DNA of 64,000 nt from Nitrospira sp. Lineage in GTDB: Bacteria; Nitrospirota; Nitrospiria; Nitrospirales; Nitrospiraceae. Positions within the stretch are counted from its first letter, which is position 1. The number at the start of each line of letters is the position of its first letter. Below are positions 27,157-36,646 of the stretch, in pieces. The stretch lies in NCBI GenBank assembly GCA_029194675.1, contig JARFXP010000004.1:217938-281937 (forward strand). Reading direction: 5' to 3'. The translations under genes were made by a program, and so were the position numbers. Below the pieces are notes generated by a model that had not been told where the DNA came from, searched no databases, and was given only the letters and a program-made list of their open reading frames with translations.

Positions 27157-28479
27157 TCACGCAAGTGGCGTCAACAAATCGACGAGTGCCTTCTCAAAGT
27201 TTGGAAATGACGTCTCCACGCAGCTCGTGTCGGCAATCGTCATGCTTTGTTCCGCCGTAAGGCCACCGATGGCGAGAGACATGGCCACACGATGGTCTCC
27301 ATGGCTCTGGGCCTTGTCCGCAGCTCTCAACTTGCCGTTCTCTCCCCCTCGGCCTAATCCGCGGATGATCATCCCGTCCGGCCGTTCCTCGACGAGGGTT
27401 CCCATGGCCTTCAATTCGTGGCTCATGGTCGCAATCCGATCGCTCTCTTTGACCCGGAGTTCCGCTGCTCCGGAAATCACGGTGTCCCCCTCCGCCACGG
27501 CGGCAGCCACGCACAATACGGGAAATTCATCGATCGTTTTCGGAATGAGGTCGTGACCGATCGTCACGCCCTTCAGTGCGGATGACTTCACACGAAGATC
27601 CCCGACCGGTTCGCCGGCCGCTTCTCGCAGGCCCAGAACCTGAATGTCGGCTCCCATCTTCCTCATGACCTCGATCAAGCCGGTCCTCGTCGGATTCATC
27701 CCGACATTGTAAATAGTGATGTCGGATCCCTGCACGATCGTTGCTCCGACGATGAAGAATGCGGCTGCGGAGAAATCGCCTGGAATGGTCACATGAACGC
27801 CTCCCCAGCCGCTCGAAGGTCGCCCTTGTAAGACCAGGGTGCCTGCTTCTTTTGCGAGAGGTATCCCAAAGAACTGGAACATCCGCTCGGTATGGTCTCG
27901 TGACAGACTTGGTTCCTTATACCGAGTCTTCCCTTGAGCAAAGAGGCCGGCGAGTAGGAGGGACGACTTAATCTGCGCGCTGGCCACGGTCGAGGTGTAC
28001 TCGATACCGTGAAGGCCGGCTCCTGTAATCGCCAGGGGAGCCAGCTCTCCGCCTTTACGCCCTCCAATAACCGCGCCCATCTCGCGCAGTGGCTTGACGA
28101 CCCGCCCCATAGGACGCCGTCTGATCGATTCGTCGCCCGTGAGAACTGAGAAAAAATCTTGTCCGGCCAAGAGGCCTGTCAGCAGACGCATCCCGGTTCC
28201 GGAGTTGCCGCAGTCGATCGGAGCGTTTGGTTCGGACAACCCCCAAAACCCCTTCCCGCAGACGGTTAATTCGGTTGGAGTCTGCGTGATGGGAATACCC
28301 AGTCCCTGAAAGGCCCTCATCGTGTTCAGACAGTCCTCTCCCTGGCAGTAGCCTGCTATCGTGCTCGTTCCTTCTGCCAGTGCGGTGAGGATGATCGCCC
28401 GATGGGTAAGAGACTTGTCGCCAGAAACTGTGGTCATTCCCCTGAGTGGCCGGCCCGGGGTGATCGTCAATGATGTCAT
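27157..28479 (-). CDS. aroA: 3-phosphoshikimate 1-carboxyvinyltransferase (EPSP synthase)
   Basis: Joins shikimate-3-phosphate and phosphoenolpyruvate to form EPSP. The 440-residue protein carries SGDKSLTHRAIIL, the PEP-binding GNSGTGMRLLTGLLAGQ and RRPMGRV, the catalytic DEFPVLCVAAA and RVKESDRI, and GDHRVAMSLAIGG. It overlaps tyrA by four bases. GTGMR corresponds to the alanine-type (class II, LLTGLLAGQ) loop. Confidence 0.97.
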   Translation of the reverse strand: MTSLTITPGRPLRGMTTVSGDKSLTHRAIILTALAEGTSTIAGYCQGEDCLNTMRAFQGLGIPITQTPTELTVCGKGFWGLSEPNAPIDCGNSGTGMRLLTGLLAGQDFFSVLTGDESIRRRPMGRVVKPLREMGAVIGGRKGGELAPLAITGAGLHGIEYTSTVASAQIKSSLLLAGLFAQGKTRYKEPSLSRDHTERMFQFFGIPLAKEAGTLVLQGRPSSGWGGVHVTIPGDFSAAAFFIVGATIVQGSDITIYNVGMNPTRTGLIEVMRKMGADIQVLGLREAAGEPVGDLRVKSSALKGVTIGHDLIPKTIDEFPVLCVAAAVAEGDTVISGAAELRVKESDRIATMSHELKAMGTLVEERPDGMIIRGLGRGGENGKLRAADKAQSHGDHRVAMSLAIGGLTAEQSMTIADTSCVETSFPNFEKALVDLLTPLA

Positions 28480-29369
28480 GAGTTGCTCGGAGAGGAACTG
28501 TTCAATTTTTCACGCTCGTCTTTGGCGCGTTCAAGCGACTTCTCAATTGCGGCTGCATCCCCACCCTTAATCAGTTGCTTCAATTCTTCCAGGGCCTGTG
28601 CATACCTGTCGATATAAGTCACCACATTATCCCGATTCCACAAGAAAATGTCTCGCCACATTTCCGGAGAACTCGCGGCGATCCTGGTGGTATCCCGTAA
28701 TCCTCCTCCAGAATGGCCGACAAGATCCAAGGAAGGCACCTGCTGATCACGGAGCTCGGCTAAGGCATTCATCAGTGCAAAGGCGACCACGTGAGGCAGA
28801 TGACTGACTGCACCCAGGATTTGGTCATGCAGATACGGATCCATTGTTAAGACAATCGAACCGGCCTCTTCCCACAGTTGCCTGACTCGCTCCAGTGCCG
28901 TGGGATCCGTTCGGTTTGTCGGGGTCAGAATGCAGCGTGCGCCCTTGAATAGCTGATCCGACCCGGCCGCGACTCCTGTTTTTTCCTTTCCTGCGATCGG
29001 ATGCGCCCCCACAAAGTGTACGCTTGCCGGTAAAGCCGATTCCGACCGCTCGACCAAGGTTCCTTTCACACTACCCACGTCGCTGACGACCGCGCCGGGA
29101 GCCAGACAATGGGCCCATTCATGGAGGTGCCGTTCATAGGTATCGACAGGTGTCGCAAGGACCACCAAATCCGCCCCACGCACACCTTCTTGAGGATCGG
29201 CCACATATCGATCGATCGCCCCCAACGCGACCGCTGTCTTGAGATTCTCGATACGCCGGCCGACGCCGACAACCAGGTCTGCCAAGGCTTTTCGCCGAAG
29301 GATCATGCCGAGCGACCCGCCGATCAACCCCACTCCAATGATGGCAACCTGTTTGAAATGAACGGCCAT
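28476..29369 (-). CDS. tyrA: Prephenate dehydrogenase (tyrosine pathway)
   Basis: Oxidatively decarboxylates prephenate (or arogenate) with NAD(P)+. Its 297 residues begin with the dinucleotide loop IGVGLIGGSLGM and then ATPVDTYERHL, the catalytic His region VGAHPIAGKEKTG, and GAVSHLPHVVAFALMN. There is no C-terminal ACT or EPSP domain, so it is the short monofunctional form. It starts seven bases after the DAHP synthase stop. Confidence 0.94.
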   Translation of the reverse strand: MAVHFKQVAIIGVGLIGGSLGMILRRKALADLVVGVGRRIENLKTAVALGAIDRYVADPQEGVRGADLVVLATPVDTYERHLHEWAHCLAPGAVVSDVGSVKGTLVERSESALPASVHFVGAHPIAGKEKTGVAAGSDQLFKGARCILTPTNRTDPTALERVRQLWEEAGSIVLTMDPYLHDQILGAVSHLPHVVAFALMNALAELRDQQVPSLDLVGHSGGGLRDTTRIAASSPEMWRDIFLWNRDNVVTYIDRYAQALEELKQLIKGGDAAAIEKSLERAKDEREKLNSSSPSNS

Positions 29370-29376
29370 ACCGGCT

Positions 29377-30390
29377 TTACAGCTCTCTGCCTACGGCCTT
29401 CGCGATATTTCTGAGATCAGTCATCAAGGCTTTGAACTTCGAGGGCTTGATGGACTCTTCACCGTCACACAGTGCGCATTCTGGGTTCGAATGAACTTCG
29501 ATGAGCAGGCCGTCGGCCCCGGCTGCCACTGCAGCCTTTGACATCGGAGCGACAAGATCCCACTTCCCGGTGGCATGACTGGGATCAACGATAACCGGCA
29601 GATGCGAGAGCTCTTTCAACGTGGGAATGGCCGCGAGATCCAGTGTATTCCGATATTGAGTTTCGAACGTGCGAATGCCCCGCTCGCACAGCATGACGTT
29701 CTGGTTGCCGCGTGACATGATGTACTCGGCCGACAGAAGAAACTCTTTGATCGTCGCCGACAGGCCCCGTTTCAGGAGTACCGGCTTGTCGTACGCGCCG
29801 ACCTCCTTGAGGAGTTCGAAGTTCTGCATGTTCCGAGCGCCGATCTGAATGATGTCCGCCTTTTCGAGAAAGAGTTCGATGTCCCTCGTGTCCAAGATCT
29901 CACTGACAACCGGCAACCCGGTTTGTTTTCTTGCTTCGACTAAGTAATCCAACCCCTCACGGCCCAACCCTTGAAAGGAATAAGGCGACGTTCTGGGCTT
30001 ATAGGCCCCTCCACGAAGAATCGTGGCCCCGGAAGCCTTCACTTCATGTGCAATCCCCACCGTAAGCTCAAGTCGCTCGACCGCGCAGGGTCCCGCCATG
30101 ATGGCCAGTTTTTTGGCCCCGATCTTAACACCGCTGACGTCGATGATGGTGGCTTCCTTTTTAAACTCACGACTGACCAGTTTCCAGGGCGCAAGGATCG
30201 GCAGGACACTTTCCACGCCGGGAAGCGCCGTCAAGGGCTGATTGTGCAGGATGCGGTCGTCTCCGATGACGCCGATAATGGTACGCTCTTGCCCGGTGGA
30301 TATCTGCGATTTCAAGCCTAGATCTCTCAATCGGTCGATAATATGGTCAACTTCGCTTTCCGACGCTTCCGGCTTCAACACGATAATCAT
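29377..30390 (-). CDS. aroF: 3-deoxy-7-phosphoheptulonate (DAHP) synthase, type I-beta
   Basis: Condenses PEP and erythrose-4-phosphate, the entry step of the shikimate pathway. Residues 1-70 form a small ferredoxin-like regulatory domain ([35 protein letters not shown]), and the TIM barrel follows ([53 protein letters not shown]). The N-terminal domain is the known feedback-control module in type I-beta enzymes. It overlaps hisC by four bases. Confidence 0.96.
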   Translation of the reverse strand: MIIVLKPEASESEVDHIIDRLRDLGLKSQISTGQERTIIGVIGDDRILHNQPLTALPGVESVLPILAPWKLVSREFKKEATIIDVSGVKIGAKKLAIMAGPCAVERLELTVGIAHEVKASGATILRGGAYKPRTSPYSFQGLGREGLDYLVEARKQTGLPVVSEILDTRDIELFLEKADIIQIGARNMQNFELLKEVGAYDKPVLLKRGLSATIKEFLLSAEYIMSRGNQNVMLCERGIRTFETQYRNTLDLAAIPTLKELSHLPVIVDPSHATGKWDLVAPMSKAAVAAGADGLLIEVHSNPECALCDGEESIKPSKFKALMTDLRNIAKAVGREL

Positions 30391-31493
30391 AATTTCCTCG
30401 CTGGTTCTTCACTTTCTCCATGCAAGACTTTCTCAAGGGCTTGGAGAAAGGCGGCATTTTCGTCGGGCTGACCGATGGTGACACGAAGCATGGTTCCATC
30501 GATATGGCGCACAATAATGCCCTCTCGCAGCAATGCTTCGAACACCAGTCGCCCATTCTGCTTTGCATCAAAATAAAGAAAATTTGTCTCGCTCGGGACC
30601 GAAGTGATGCCCAGCGCACCCAACCCCCGTTCCAGCTGTTCCATCCCAGCCACGTTAATCGTCCGGCTCTTGGCCACATGTTCGTCATCTTCCAACGCAG
30701 CCAGCGCGGCTCTCTGGGCGAGACTGTTGGCATTGAATGGAGGGCGAACTCTATTAAGAAGGTCGATGATCTCCAACGTGCTGATACCATACCCGACGCG
30801 CAATCCCGCTAACCCATAGATTTTGGAGAATGTTCTTAACACGATCGCGTTCCGCCCCTGTTTCACGTAGGCCATCGCATCGGGAAATCGAGGATTGCGG
30901 ACATACTCAAAGTACGCTTCGTCAAACACGACGATGACATCTTCCGGCACTTTTGCCATGAGCCGATCGACCGCTTCCGCGGATACCATGGTCCCTGTCG
31001 GATTATTTGGATTGCAGAGAAAGAGCAATCTGGTTCGAGGTGCCACGACACGTAGCATTGACTCGAGGTCGTGCGTCCAGTTGACCAGTGGTACGACCAC
31101 CGGCTTGCCGTGGACGGCAGTAACCTCCATTTTATAGATGACAAACGTGTGATCGGCCATGATGGCTTCATCACCCGGAGTCAAGAACGTCCTAGCCAAC
31201 AAGCCAAGGATCTCATCGGACCCGTTACCTAGAATGACTTGCTCTCTTGCCACCTTCCAACGATCGGCAATCGCTTGTCGAAGTCGATAGGCACCCCCGT
31301 CCGGATATCGATGCAGCATATCCTGCGCCCCGCTCAACGCTGCCAATGCTTTCGGTGAAGGCCCGAGTGGATTTTCGTTGGAGGCAAGCTTGATGACCCG
31401 GGTGAGGCCAAGCTCTCGCTGTAATTCATCGATCGGTTTACCCGGGACGTACGGACTGAGCGATCGGATATCTGGATGAACCTGTAGCGCCAT
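30387..31493 (-). CDS. hisC: Histidinol-phosphate/aromatic aminotransferase (HisC-like)
   Basis: PLP-dependent class I/II transaminase of 368 residues. It has ASNENPLGPSPKAL, YPDGGAYRLRQAI, NGSDEIL, FLCNPNNPTG, DEAYFEY and the PLP lysine in RTFSKIYGLAGLRVGYG. The location between pheA and aroF suggests it also transaminates aromatic keto acids (phenylpyruvate or prephenate). This is a documented dual role for HisC homologues but an inference here. Two bases separate it from pheA. Confidence 0.94.
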   Translation of the reverse strand: MALQVHPDIRSLSPYVPGKPIDELQRELGLTRVIKLASNENPLGPSPKALAALSGAQDMLHRYPDGGAYRLRQAIADRWKVAREQVILGNGSDEILGLLARTFLTPGDEAIMADHTFVIYKMEVTAVHGKPVVVPLVNWTHDLESMLRVVAPRTRLLFLCNPNNPTGTMVSAEAVDRLMAKVPEDVIVVFDEAYFEYVRNPRFPDAMAYVKQGRNAIVLRTFSKIYGLAGLRVGYGISTLEIIDLLNRVRPPFNANSLAQRAALAALEDDEHVAKSRTINVAGMEQLERGLGALGITSVPSETNFLYFDAKQNGRLVFEALLREGIIVRHIDGTMLRVTIGQPDENAAFLQALEKVLHGESEEPARKL

Positions 31494-31495
31494 GG

Positions 31496-32572
31496 TCAGC
31501 TATGGATTGGGTAGGAACCCAAAATCTTCATGAAGAGACAGCGTCCCTTTACTTCTTCCACCGCTCTATTGACGCGTTCCTCATTGATATGGCCTTCGAC
31601 ATCCACGAAAAAAATATACTCCCAAGCCTTTCGCTGGGAGGGACGAGATTCGATCTTGGTCATGTTGATTCCGTGAGAAGCAAATGGGCGGAGGAGGTCA
31701 TACAGGGCACCGACTTTATCCTTGACCGAGAACATTAACGACGTTTTATCTTTCCCCGTTCGCTCCGACGGCTTCTGCGACAGAATCAGGAAGCGAGTAA
31801 AGTTGTTGAGGTTATCTTCGATGCGGGCCTTAATGACTTTGAGCCCGTACAGTTGGCCGGCTAATTCCGACGCAATGGCAGTCGAGGCTGGTTCATCGAT
31901 ACACAGTTCGGCTGCCCGAGCGGTACTGGCGACTTCAACCGCCGGCACATGCGGAAGATTGGCCTCCAACCAGTTCCGGCATTGCGCAAGGGCATGGGGA
32001 TGAGAATAGATTTTCTTCACATCCTCGATGAGTCCGGATTTTGAGAGGAGGTGATGTGAGACCTCCTGAAGGACCTCCCCATAGATCGTCAAATTGGAAT
32101 CGATAAACATGTCGAGAGTGTGATTCACCACACCCTCCGTGGTGTTTTCAATCGGCACCACGCCGAAATTGGCTCGACCTCGCTCAACTTCGCTGAACAC
32201 CTCTTTAATACTATGAACGGCCATATATTGGACCGACGAACCGAACTTCTGCATGCAAGCCATGTGGGTAAAGGTCGCCCGCGGTCCCAGATACGCCACC
32301 TTCTGCGGCGCCTCCAGCGACAAGGAAGCCGACATGATTTCACGATACACCGATCGGATGGCGTCGCTGGGGAAAGGGCCCGTGTTGAGCTTCGTTAATC
32401 GTTCGGTAATTTCCGCTTCTCGGCCCGCAGTATGGAAGTTGGCTGCTGGATCCTTTTCTTTCTTAAGTTTGCCGATTTCGATGACACTCTTCGATCGCTC
32501 ATTGAGAAGCCGAACGATTTCGTCATCGATCCTGTCGATTTCTTTGCGATGTTCAAACATATCTCTTGGCAT
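31496..32572 (-). CDS. pheA: Bifunctional chorismate mutase/prephenate dehydratase
   Basis: Converts chorismate to prephenate and then phenylpyruvate. The chorismate mutase AroQ domain occupies the first 90 residues (HRKEIDRIDDEIVRLLNERS), the dehydratase follows (VAYLGPRATFTHMA, PIENTTEGVVNHTLD, SHPHALAQCRNWL, TRFLILSQ), then an ACT domain (LMFSVKDKVGALYDLL, KIESRPSQRKAWEY). I chose the ATG at 32572 (MPRDMFEHR), with AGG a few bases upstream; a GTG at 32593 is also open. It is first in the long aromatic operon. Confidence 0.95.
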   Translation of the reverse strand: MPRDMFEHRKEIDRIDDEIVRLLNERSKSVIEIGKLKKEKDPAANFHTAGREAEITERLTKLNTGPFPSDAIRSVYREIMSASLSLEAPQKVAYLGPRATFTHMACMQKFGSSVQYMAVHSIKEVFSEVERGRANFGVVPIENTTEGVVNHTLDMFIDSNLTIYGEVLQEVSHHLLSKSGLIEDVKKIYSHPHALAQCRNWLEANLPHVPAVEVASTARAAELCIDEPASTAIASELAGQLYGLKVIKARIEDNLNNFTRFLILSQKPSERTGKDKTSLMFSVKDKVGALYDLLRPFASHGINMTKIESRPSQRKAWEYIFFVDVEGHINEERVNRAVEEVKGRCLFMKILGSYPIHS

Positions 32573-32733
32573 GGTGAGCCTGACCTCTGACACCAGATCC
32601 GGAAGGACTACCTCATCCCTGTGACCGGAGGGGGATCACATCGGCAAGTGAAGAATTCTACAGGAACGGTGGAATCTATTGCAAGGATAGCGCTTGGATA
32701 TCAGGAGTTTCGAAGCATTCGAACATACAGGGC

Positions 32734-33738
32734 TCACATCAGCAAGGGAGAAGGCCGTTTAAAGTGATCGTACGCCAAACGAGTCACTTGCCGGCCACGA
32801 CCGGTACGATCAAGGAAACCGGCTTGGATTAGGTAGGGCTCATACACATCCTCGATTGTGCCCTTGTCTTCCTGGACTGCGGCAGCCAAGGACTCCACAC
32901 CGACGGGTCCCCCATTGAACTTCTCGATGATGGTGATCAGAATTTTGCGGTCCATCTCGTCAAAGCCTGCCTCATCGATCCCAACCCAAGCTAATCCTTC
33001 CTTAGCCACCCGTTCGGTGATATACCCATCAGCCTTGATTTGGGCATAGTCCCTGATCCTCTTAATCAGCCGATTCACTATCCGCGGTGTTCCGCGCGCT
33101 CGACGCGAGATTTCCTCGGCACCCGCCCGATCAATCCCAATACCTAAGACCCTGGCCGAGCGCGTCACAATCGCTTCCAGCTCGGACGCCCCATAGAACT
33201 CCAGCCGATAAACTAAGCCGAATCGGTCCCGCAGCGGGGACGTCAGAGAGCCGGCCCTGGTCGTCGCCCCCACAAGCGTGAAAGGCGGCAAATCAAGCTT
33301 GACTGTTCTCGCGGCAGGCCCCTGTCCAATCACCAGGTCCAGCTGAAAATCCTCCATGGCTGGATACAGCGCTTCCTCAACGGACGCGGGCAGGCGGTGA
33401 ATCTCATCGATAAAGAGCACATCATGTTCCTGAAGGTTGGTCAGAATCGCCGCCACATCGCCAGCATGGGCTAAGACCAACCCTGACGTCGACCGCAATG
33501 CCGCGCCCATCTCCCTGGCGATAATGTGGGCAATCGTCGTCTTTCCGAGACCGGGCGGTCCGTAGAAGATGGCATGGTCGAGTGCCTCTTCCCGCTGCTT
33601 AGCCGCTTCGATACAAATTCGAAGCGATTCCTTCATTTTGTCTTGGCCGACGTATTCATCGAGCGTCTGAGGTCGAAGAGCATTCTCCTGACCCCGCTCT
33701 TCGTCCGTAGCACGATTGGTTACGAACCGTTCAGTCAT
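32734..33738 (-). CDS. ruvB: Holliday junction branch-migration helicase RuvB
   Basis: AAA+ motor that moves Holliday junctions with RuvA. Its 334 residues include Walker [10 protein letters not shown] (60-68), Walker [10 protein letters not shown], sensor I ([20 protein letters not shown]), the arginine finger and a C-terminal winged helix ([36 protein letters not shown]). A Cys-rich gene separates it from ruvA. Confidence 0.97.
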   Translation of the reverse strand: MTERFVTNRATDEERGQENALRPQTLDEYVGQDKMKESLRICIEAAKQREEALDHAIFYGPPGLGKTTIAHIIAREMGAALRSTSGLVLAHAGDVAAILTNLQEHDVLFIDEIHRLPASVEEALYPAMEDFQLDLVIGQGPAARTVKLDLPPFTLVGATTRAGSLTSPLRDRFGLVYRLEFYGASELEAIVTRSARVLGIGIDRAGAEEISRRARGTPRIVNRLIKRIRDYAQIKADGYITERVAKEGLAWVGIDEAGFDEMDRKILITIIEKFNGGPVGVESLAAAVQEDKGTIEDVYEPYLIQAGFLDRTGRGRQVTRLAYDHFKRPSPLLM

Positions 33739-33754
33739 GGTGCGATGCCTACGT

Positions 33755-34243
33755 CTACCTGCTCTCCTGCATCTGTTGATACTTTGGAGGGGACGGCAGA
33801 GCTCCCTGCCCAGGCTGGGCCGTGCTGCCGCAATCAGGAGGACATCTTTTGTATCCCTGGGTCGAGTCGGGAAAATTCTGCTCCATTTTTTTCAACTGGC
33901 ATTGTGTCAGCCGGCCACCGTCTTTGCTGCCGCATCGAGCAGGAAGCGAGGAACTGCCGATTTCAGCATAGCCGTCGGGACAGGATCCACACACACCAAG
34001 CATGTTTGCCCCCAGCGGCACGCATTGCACGAGAGTCGGGTCGTCGTCTTTACAGATTTCTGAGGACTGGGTGACGCCGGTCGTGGCATACCCTTCAGGG
34101 CAGGCTCCGCAGGTCATTCTGATGCTTTTCGGCTCCGTGGCCTCTTGCGCGATACTCCGAAATGGGAACGCGACCACGAGAACGGCCCCGATCGAAATGC
34201 CGTGCACGAGCATCTTGCCGATGTTCCTCACGTCGAGCGGCAT
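33755..34243 (-). CDS. Exported Cys-rich protein encoded between ruvA and ruvB
   Basis: 162 residues with a signal peptide (about residues 11-33, ending SIAQEA). Two repeats of CxxCP[ED]GYA ([12 protein letters not shown] and [12 protein letters not shown]) and several further Cys residues ([30 protein letters not shown]) imply a disulfide-rich secreted domain. I do not recognise the family. It starts four bases after ruvA and ends 16 bases before ruvB, so it is inserted in the recombination operon although its product is extracytoplasmic. Confidence 0.75.
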   Translation of the reverse strand: MPLDVRNIGKMLVHGISIGAVLVVAFPFRSIAQEATEPKSIRMTCGACPEGYATTGVTQSSEICKDDDPTLVQCVPLGANMLGVCGSCPDGYAEIGSSSLPARCGSKDGGRLTQCQLKKMEQNFPDSTQGYKRCPPDCGSTAQPGQGALPSPPKYQQMQESR

Positions 34244-34247
34244 AGGC

Positions 34248-34856
34248 TTACCCCCTTGCTAGCTCCTTGAGCCCTTTGCGGATGAGATCTTTCAACGCCA
34301 ACGATCCTGTCGCCGCCTTTGTCACCCGCTTCAAGGCTTCCTTGACATCCTGGGAACGATAACCCAAGTTTACCAGAGCGGAGAGTGCATCCTCGTACAG
34401 GCCATCCAACTCGGGTGCGTCAGGAGCAGCGACTTGGGGACGAACACCCTGGATTTTGTCCACCTTATCTTTCAGTTCAAGCGCAATACGCCCCGCCGAT
34501 TTCTTCCCGATCCCCGGAACGGTGGCAAGCTTTTCGACATCCTCAGACTGGATCGCATGAACAAGATCCGTGACCGACAGGCTCGAAAGCACGCTGAGGG
34601 CCAGCTTTGGACCAATGCCCGACACGCTCGTCAACAACAAAAACGACTCCTTCTCGCTGTGCGAGAGAAAGCCGAACAGCTGAATTGCATCTTCCCTGAG
34701 ATGCGTATGAATATTCAGTGCGGTGATTTCGTCAAGGTTCGGAAGGGCGTAATAGGTGCTGAGTGGAATATGAACCTCGTACCCGACCCCTTGCACATCG
34801 AGCGTGAGGTGGGTAGGAGCCTTGAACGCCAACCGCCCCGTGAGAAAGGCGATCAT
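34248..34856 (-). CDS. ruvA: Holliday junction DNA-binding protein RuvA
   Basis: Tetramer that binds four-way junctions and loads RuvB. Of its 202 residues, the first 65 form the OB fold (MIAFLTGRLAFKAPTHLTLD), two helix-hairpin-helix motifs follow (SGIGPKLALSVLSSL, VPGIGKKSAGRIALELK), and a linker leads to the C-terminal RuvB-binding domain (DALSALVNLGYRSQDV). ruvC is not between yebC and ruvA, where it often lies. Confidence 0.96.
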   Translation of the reverse strand: MIAFLTGRLAFKAPTHLTLDVQGVGYEVHIPLSTYYALPNLDEITALNIHTHLREDAIQLFGFLSHSEKESFLLLTSVSGIGPKLALSVLSSLSVTDLVHAIQSEDVEKLATVPGIGKKSAGRIALELKDKVDKIQGVRPQVAAPDAPELDGLYEDALSALVNLGYRSQDVKEALKRVTKAATGSLALKDLIRKGLKELARG

Positions 34857-34900
34857 CTCGTCTCGTTATCCGAGGGCAAGAACCATGGTGATGAGCTGAA

Positions 34901-35659
34901 TTATCCCGTCGCAGTCGCAGCGACTTTCTCCATAACCTCATCTGGAATATCGAAGTTTGCGTGGACCTTCTGGACGTCATCATGTTCGTCCAAAACTTCC
35001 ATCAATTTCAACATTTGCTCGGCAGACTTCTCTTCCAACCTGATGGTATTCTGAGGTAGATACGTAATTTCCGCAAGCGTCGTTTCGATCTTGGCGTCCG
35101 CCAGCGCCTTTTTCACGGCTTCAAACTCATGAGGGCCGGTGATGACCTCGATGGATTTCTCACTCGTCTTGACATCCTCGGCTCCGGCATCCAACGCCAA
35201 TGAAAGAAGCGTATCCTCATCAACCTTCCCCTTCTCAATCGCAACGAGCCCCTTCTTATGGAACTGCCAGGCGACGGCGCCCGCTTCCGACATATTGCCG
35301 TGATTTTTCGTCAGGAGACTGCGAATCTCCGCAACTGTCCGATTCCGGTTGTCGCTGGTGATTTCCAGCAGGAGTGCCGTCCCGCCAGGCCCATATCCCT
35401 CTAAAGAAAATTCCTCATAGGTCACACCAGGTAGTTCACCGGTCCCACGCTGGACGGCTTTCTTCATGGTGTCGCCAGGCATATTGGCTTCCTTGGCCTT
35501 GGCAATCGCCAGACGCAGCCGGGGATTCCCGTCGGGGTCACCACCGGACCGAGCCGCAATGGTAAGCTCCCGGATGATTCGCGTGAAGATCTTTCCACGC
35601 TTCGCGTCCTGGGCTCCCTTGTGCCGTTTGATCGTGGCCCAGTGACTATGTCCACCCAT
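34901..35659 (-). CDS. yebC: YebC/PmpR-family transcriptional/translational regulator
   Basis: 252 residues beginning with the family signature MGGHSHWATIKRHKGAQDAKRGKIF. The acidic domains that follow (TYEEFSLEGYGPGGTALLLE, NRNRTVAEIRSLLTKNHGN, AVAWQFHKKG) are standard. Family members are described as DNA-binding regulators and as factors that relieve ribosome stalling. It precedes ruvA by 44 bases. Confidence 0.95.
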   Translation of the reverse strand: MGGHSHWATIKRHKGAQDAKRGKIFTRIIRELTIAARSGGDPDGNPRLRLAIAKAKEANMPGDTMKKAVQRGTGELPGVTYEEFSLEGYGPGGTALLLEITSDNRNRTVAEIRSLLTKNHGNMSEAGAVAWQFHKKGLVAIEKGKVDEDTLLSLALDAGAEDVKTSEKSIEVITGPHEFEAVKKALADAKIETTLAEITYLPQNTIRLEEKSAEQMLKLMEVLDEHDDVQKVHANFDIPDEVMEKVAATATG

Positions 35660-35796
35660 AGCGATCCTCCCCTACCCCGACCCGAATTCTGTGAGCTGGT
35701 TAGAGATGTCTGGTGCAGCTGCAATGATTGTAGAGGTGTAGACGTAGCACAGGCTTCGGAAAGGTGTCAATTATGTCGGAAGCCGATCCGATCCAT

Positions 35797-36552
35797 CTAC
35801 TCGAAATACAAGAGAAGCTGAATGCCGATTGCGATCACAAATCCCCCCCAAGCCATTTCCCACCTCTTCACGTGATGATGCGAGGCACCGGAAGTCCACG
35901 AGACCATCGCATTCGATATGGCAGCCCCAAGACCGAGGCTTCCGAGAAGTGCATGGTGCAGCTCGATCGTGTGATTCGCCGGGTGATTCCCATGGGAGTG
36001 GGCAAAGAGCATCAGCGCTCCGGTCAGGCCAAAGAACAGCATTGGAGCCGCCCAGGCCGGGTGGCGAGCCCAACCGATTCGGCGGAGCGTCTCACTCACC
36101 GCAGCAATAGAGGCAAACACTCCGTAGAATTTATGCTGGAGAATTTCTGGGTCTTGTCCGGAAAACGTCTGAACAAAACTCAGCGGTCCGATCGGCCAGG
36201 CCTGATGGTCACTCCAGACCATCAGGTAGGCTCCGATGACCCCGAGCGCACTTGGCAGAATGAGACGAGTCCAGAATGGCAACGAGTACCGCAGCGCATG
36301 CCCTAACTCAGCCAGACCAAACAGCAGGACGAATAGCCCGGCAAAGTGATGATTGAACTCAGAATAGGCGACGCCTCGCGCAGACCCTTCCCATCCTCCA
36401 TCGGCATGTTCGCCGTGCGGATTGTTCGTTGTACCAGGGGCGATGGAGACTGTATGATGCTCCGGCGATGATTGAGCGCGCACATCTGCCCCCCAGGGAG
36501 ACTGCACGACCATGAGCACCAGAACAAACAGGAAACAAGTCCACTGCTTCAT
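35797..36552 (-). CDS. Polytopic membrane protein with His-rich segments, unknown function
   Basis: About 251 residues from the ATG at 36552. The signal-like start (MKQWTCFLFVLVLMVVQSPWG) is followed by a periplasmic His/Asn stretch (HHTVSIAPGTTNNPHGEHAD) and about six helices (FNHHFAGLFVLLFGLAELG, LILPSALGVIGAYLMVW, GVFASIAAVSETL, PMLFFGLTGALMLFAH, HHALLGSLGLGAAISNAMV, MAWGGFVIAIGIQLLLYF). Histidines cluster near the membrane (HSHGNHPANH, HHHVKRW), suggesting metal handling (inference). An upstream ATG at 36597 lies inside a hairpin and is less likely. Confidence 0.75.
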   Translation of the reverse strand: MKQWTCFLFVLVLMVVQSPWGADVRAQSSPEHHTVSIAPGTTNNPHGEHADGGWEGSARGVAYSEFNHHFAGLFVLLFGLAELGHALRYSLPFWTRLILPSALGVIGAYLMVWSDHQAWPIGPLSFVQTFSGQDPEILQHKFYGVFASIAAVSETLRRIGWARHPAWAAPMLFFGLTGALMLFAHSHGNHPANHTIELHHALLGSLGLGAAISNAMVSWTSGASHHHVKRWEMAWGGFVIAIGIQLLLYFE

Positions 36553-36590
36553 GCGAGAACTGCCGAACGAATGCACACAAACAATCTGAA

Positions 36591-36616
36591 GGCCCATCCG
36601 GGAGGCCGGATGGGCC
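36591..36616 (-). terminator. Hairpin after the zinc-ribbon PCP_red gene
   Basis: A perfect 10-base inverted repeat (36591-36600 with 36607-36616, loop of 6) follows the 36647 gene on the minus strand. The sequence after it (TTCAGATTGTTTGTG) is T-rich but interrupted. It covers the alternative ATG at 36597 of the next gene. Confidence 0.6.
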
Positions 36617-36646
36617 TTCGCGACACCTGATTCATGCAGCTCTCGA

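Noticed and set aside
32618..32640. TGTGA...TCACA inverted repeat near the pheA start
   Set aside because: The spacing of 11 bases does not fit CRP/FNR sites (6 or 4), and the centre is not symmetric.
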